From assembly GCF_002140715.2 (NCBI RefSeq), contig NZ_NGLE02000001.1, positions 662,001 through 726,000 of the forward strand: a DNA stretch of 64,000 nucleotides, given 5' to 3'. Source of the DNA: Enterococcus sp. 4G2_DIV0659 (GTDB lineage Bacteria > Bacillota > Bacilli > Lactobacillales > Enterococcaceae). Under the pieces are notes generated by a model, which was not told the DNA's origin, did not search any database, and worked only from the letters and a program-made list of their open reading frames with translations. This document shows, in pieces, positions 62,740-64,000 of this stretch; the stretch's first letter is position 1, and each line of letters opens with the position of its first letter. The translations under genes and the position numbers were made by a program.

Positions 62740-64000
62740 TTATTCTGTAAAACCTAATTTTTTCGCATAAGCTAAAACCGCTTTTTCAAAGCAATCAATT
62801 GGTGGTGTTACTGTTCCTGCACCAATTTGACCTAAGCCAGCTTTTTTATTTGCAATTCCTGTATTGATTACAGGAAGAATACCTGTTTCAACAACTTTTC
62901 TAGCATCGATTCCCAAACAAATTCCTTTAAAGTCCCAAGTTGGAACTGGGAAATTAGGGTTCGTATCAATACAAATTTCTGTCATTTCATTACTTGTATT
63001 CAACGCATCATAGAAGCCACCTGAACCAACGAAACGAGTAACAGCTGGTGCTGCGATCATCGCCATACCACCGACACCAAATGTTTCTGTGATCGCGCTA
63101 TCTCCCATATCAGGAGCAGCATCTGTTTCACTAAATCCTGAGAAGTATAATCCTTGAGGTGTGTTCACTGGACCTGTAAACCATTCGTCGCCCATTCCAG
63201 CGATACGAATACCAAATTCATGACCATTTCTGCACATTGCTGTGACGATCGTACCTTCTTGGATTTGTCTTGCTCCATCCATTACGGCTTTTGCTGAAGC
63301 CATCATGACGTTTAAGAAGAATTGATCTGTATCCGCTAAGAATTGAACAACTTCTTCACGTTTTGTTTGATCGATTTCCGTTAATCCAACAATGATTGGC
63401 GCCATTTCTTTTAAGAACGCAAGAGATGCTGCAATATTACGTTGGTGGAATTCATCTCCCATGGCAATTGCTTTAGCAACTAATACATTGATGTTTAAGC
63501 CGTCTTCTTTGGTTTTCAATGCTGCACTTAAAACAGGTGCTAACGTGTCTCTCATCCATCTTAAACGAGTGATTACTTCATCAGAATACGCACCAAAACG
63601 TAATACTGCACCAATCCCTTCGTTCATCGTACAGAAAGCGCGATTGCCGTCTGTTTTATTTTCAACGACTAAAACAGCCATATTCGCCGAAGTGATTCCG
63701 CCCATTGGTCCTACCGCATTCACATGATGACATGGGATTAATTTTACTTCGCCTGATTCTAGCATTTTTCTTGCTTCTTCTTCGGTTTCACACCATTCTT
63801 CAAATAAGGCTGCACCTACACAAGCCCCTTGAATTGGATCAACCATTTTATCATAAGTGATTGGCGGTCCTGCATGAAGTAGAACTTTTCCTTCATTTAA
63901 TTCTTTAATGACTGATTTTGCTGAAACTACGTCTAATAAGAAAGGAGAACCAGCAACAATTTTTGCGGCTACTGCCTGATTTGCTTCATCGATAGTTTTG
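62740..64000 (-). CDS. allG: DUF1116 protein AllG, oxamate carbamoyltransferase subunit, 5' part beyond window
   Basis: The ATG at 63846 is not the start: the frame continues without stop to the window edge (…AGSPFLLDVVSAKS…LHAGPPITYDKMVDPIQGA), adding 51 codons, so at least 419 residues. DUF1116 motifs are HHVNAVGPMGGITSANM, GDEFHQRNIAAS, MCRNGHEFGIRIAGMGDEWFTGP and FGVGGMAMIAAPA. E. coli AllG (YlbE) acts with AllF (FdrA) and AllH in phosphorolysis of oxalurate to oxamate and carbamoyl phosphate. The allF gene would be expected just right of the window. Confidence 0.9.
   Translation of the reverse strand, partial: KTIDEANQAVAAKIVAGSPFLLDVVSAKSVIKELNEGKVLLHAGPPITYDKMVDPIQGACVGAALFEEWCETEEEARKMLESGEVKLIPCHHVNAVGPMGGITSANMAVLVVENKTDGNRAFCTMNEGIGAVLRFGAYSDEVITRLRWMRDTLAPVLSAALKTKEDGLNINVLVAKAIAMGDEFHQRNIAASLAFLKEMAPIIVGLTEIDQTKREEVVQFLADTDQFFLNVMMASAKAVMDGARQIQEGTIVTAMCRNGHEFGIRIAGMGDEWFTGPVNTPQGLYFSGFSETDAAPDMGDSAITETFGVGGMAMIAAPAVTRFVGSGGFYDALNTSNEMTEICIDTNPNFPVPTWDFKGICLGIDARKVVETGILPVINTGIANKKAGLGQIGAGTVTPPIDCFEKAVLAYAKKLGFTE

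Overview
The window is a low-GC Firmicute chromosome segment that fits the genus Enterococcus, near the E. faecalis/E. haemoperoxidus side of the genus. This is inferred from protein types, AGGAGG-type ribosome binding sites, many intrinsic terminators and the block pcrA-ligA-gatCAB-dgkB-rlmCD. The species cannot be fixed from sequence alone. No rRNA or tRNA gene was seen.

Layout. 0-7.6 kb: small housekeeping and accessory genes (VOC protein, metallo-hydrolase, TcyP cystine importer, DUF1149, UPF0210 + ACT pair, zinc-ribbon membrane protein, WYL regulator, DUF3224). 7.66-10.36 kb: an IS30-type remnant bounded by 26-bp imperfect inverted repeats, with an RpiR-type regulator and an NAD-dependent epimerase between the transposase remnant and the right repeat. 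10.4-13.1 kb: a persulfide-responsive operon (rhodanese, CoA-disulfide reductase-rhodanese, rhodanese, CstR-like repressor) with its operator. 13.2-19.2 kb: cell-wall module (GH73 glucosaminidase, FtsX-like protein, two-component system, GH-like lipoprotein) in which the two enzyme genes share a promoter motif. 19.3-24.4 kb: phosphatase-family protein, DUF1697, DUF1801, a 1-kb non-coding stretch with two tandem small-RNA-like units, and a divergent MFS/MerR pair. 24.5-28.6 kb: two-component system with an ABC transporter. 28.8-39.5 kb: conserved core block. 39.7-42.2 kb: PadR/DUF2812 operon, then an orphan CRISPR array with I-C-like repeats and no cas genes in view. 42.2-50.2 kb: cytoplasmic alpha-amylase, fruR-fruK-fruA, an unusual SDR and an unknown 443-aa protein. 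50.3-64 kb: a ureide (allantoin) catabolic cluster.

The ureide cluster is the most coherent biology. It holds allantoin permease, allantoinase, a PucG-like aminotransferase, AllG and AllH (oxamate carbamoyltransferase subunits), carbamate kinase, a PucR activator, two paralogous MFS carriers and a DAACS carrier. Together they suggest fermentation of allantoin through oxalurate to oxamate plus carbamoyl phosphate, with ATP made by carbamate kinase. Two catabolite-response-like sites lie in it.

Two repeat families run through the window. One is an intergenic leader ending in TTTAAATTTAGGAGG, which supplies the ribosome binding site of seven unrelated genes and is tandemly duplicated before ligA. 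The other is a GGGACAGAAGC-type intergenic element, with three copies, that ends in terminator hairpins. Starts were moved from the longest frame wherever the ribosome binding site clearly points to an internal codon.
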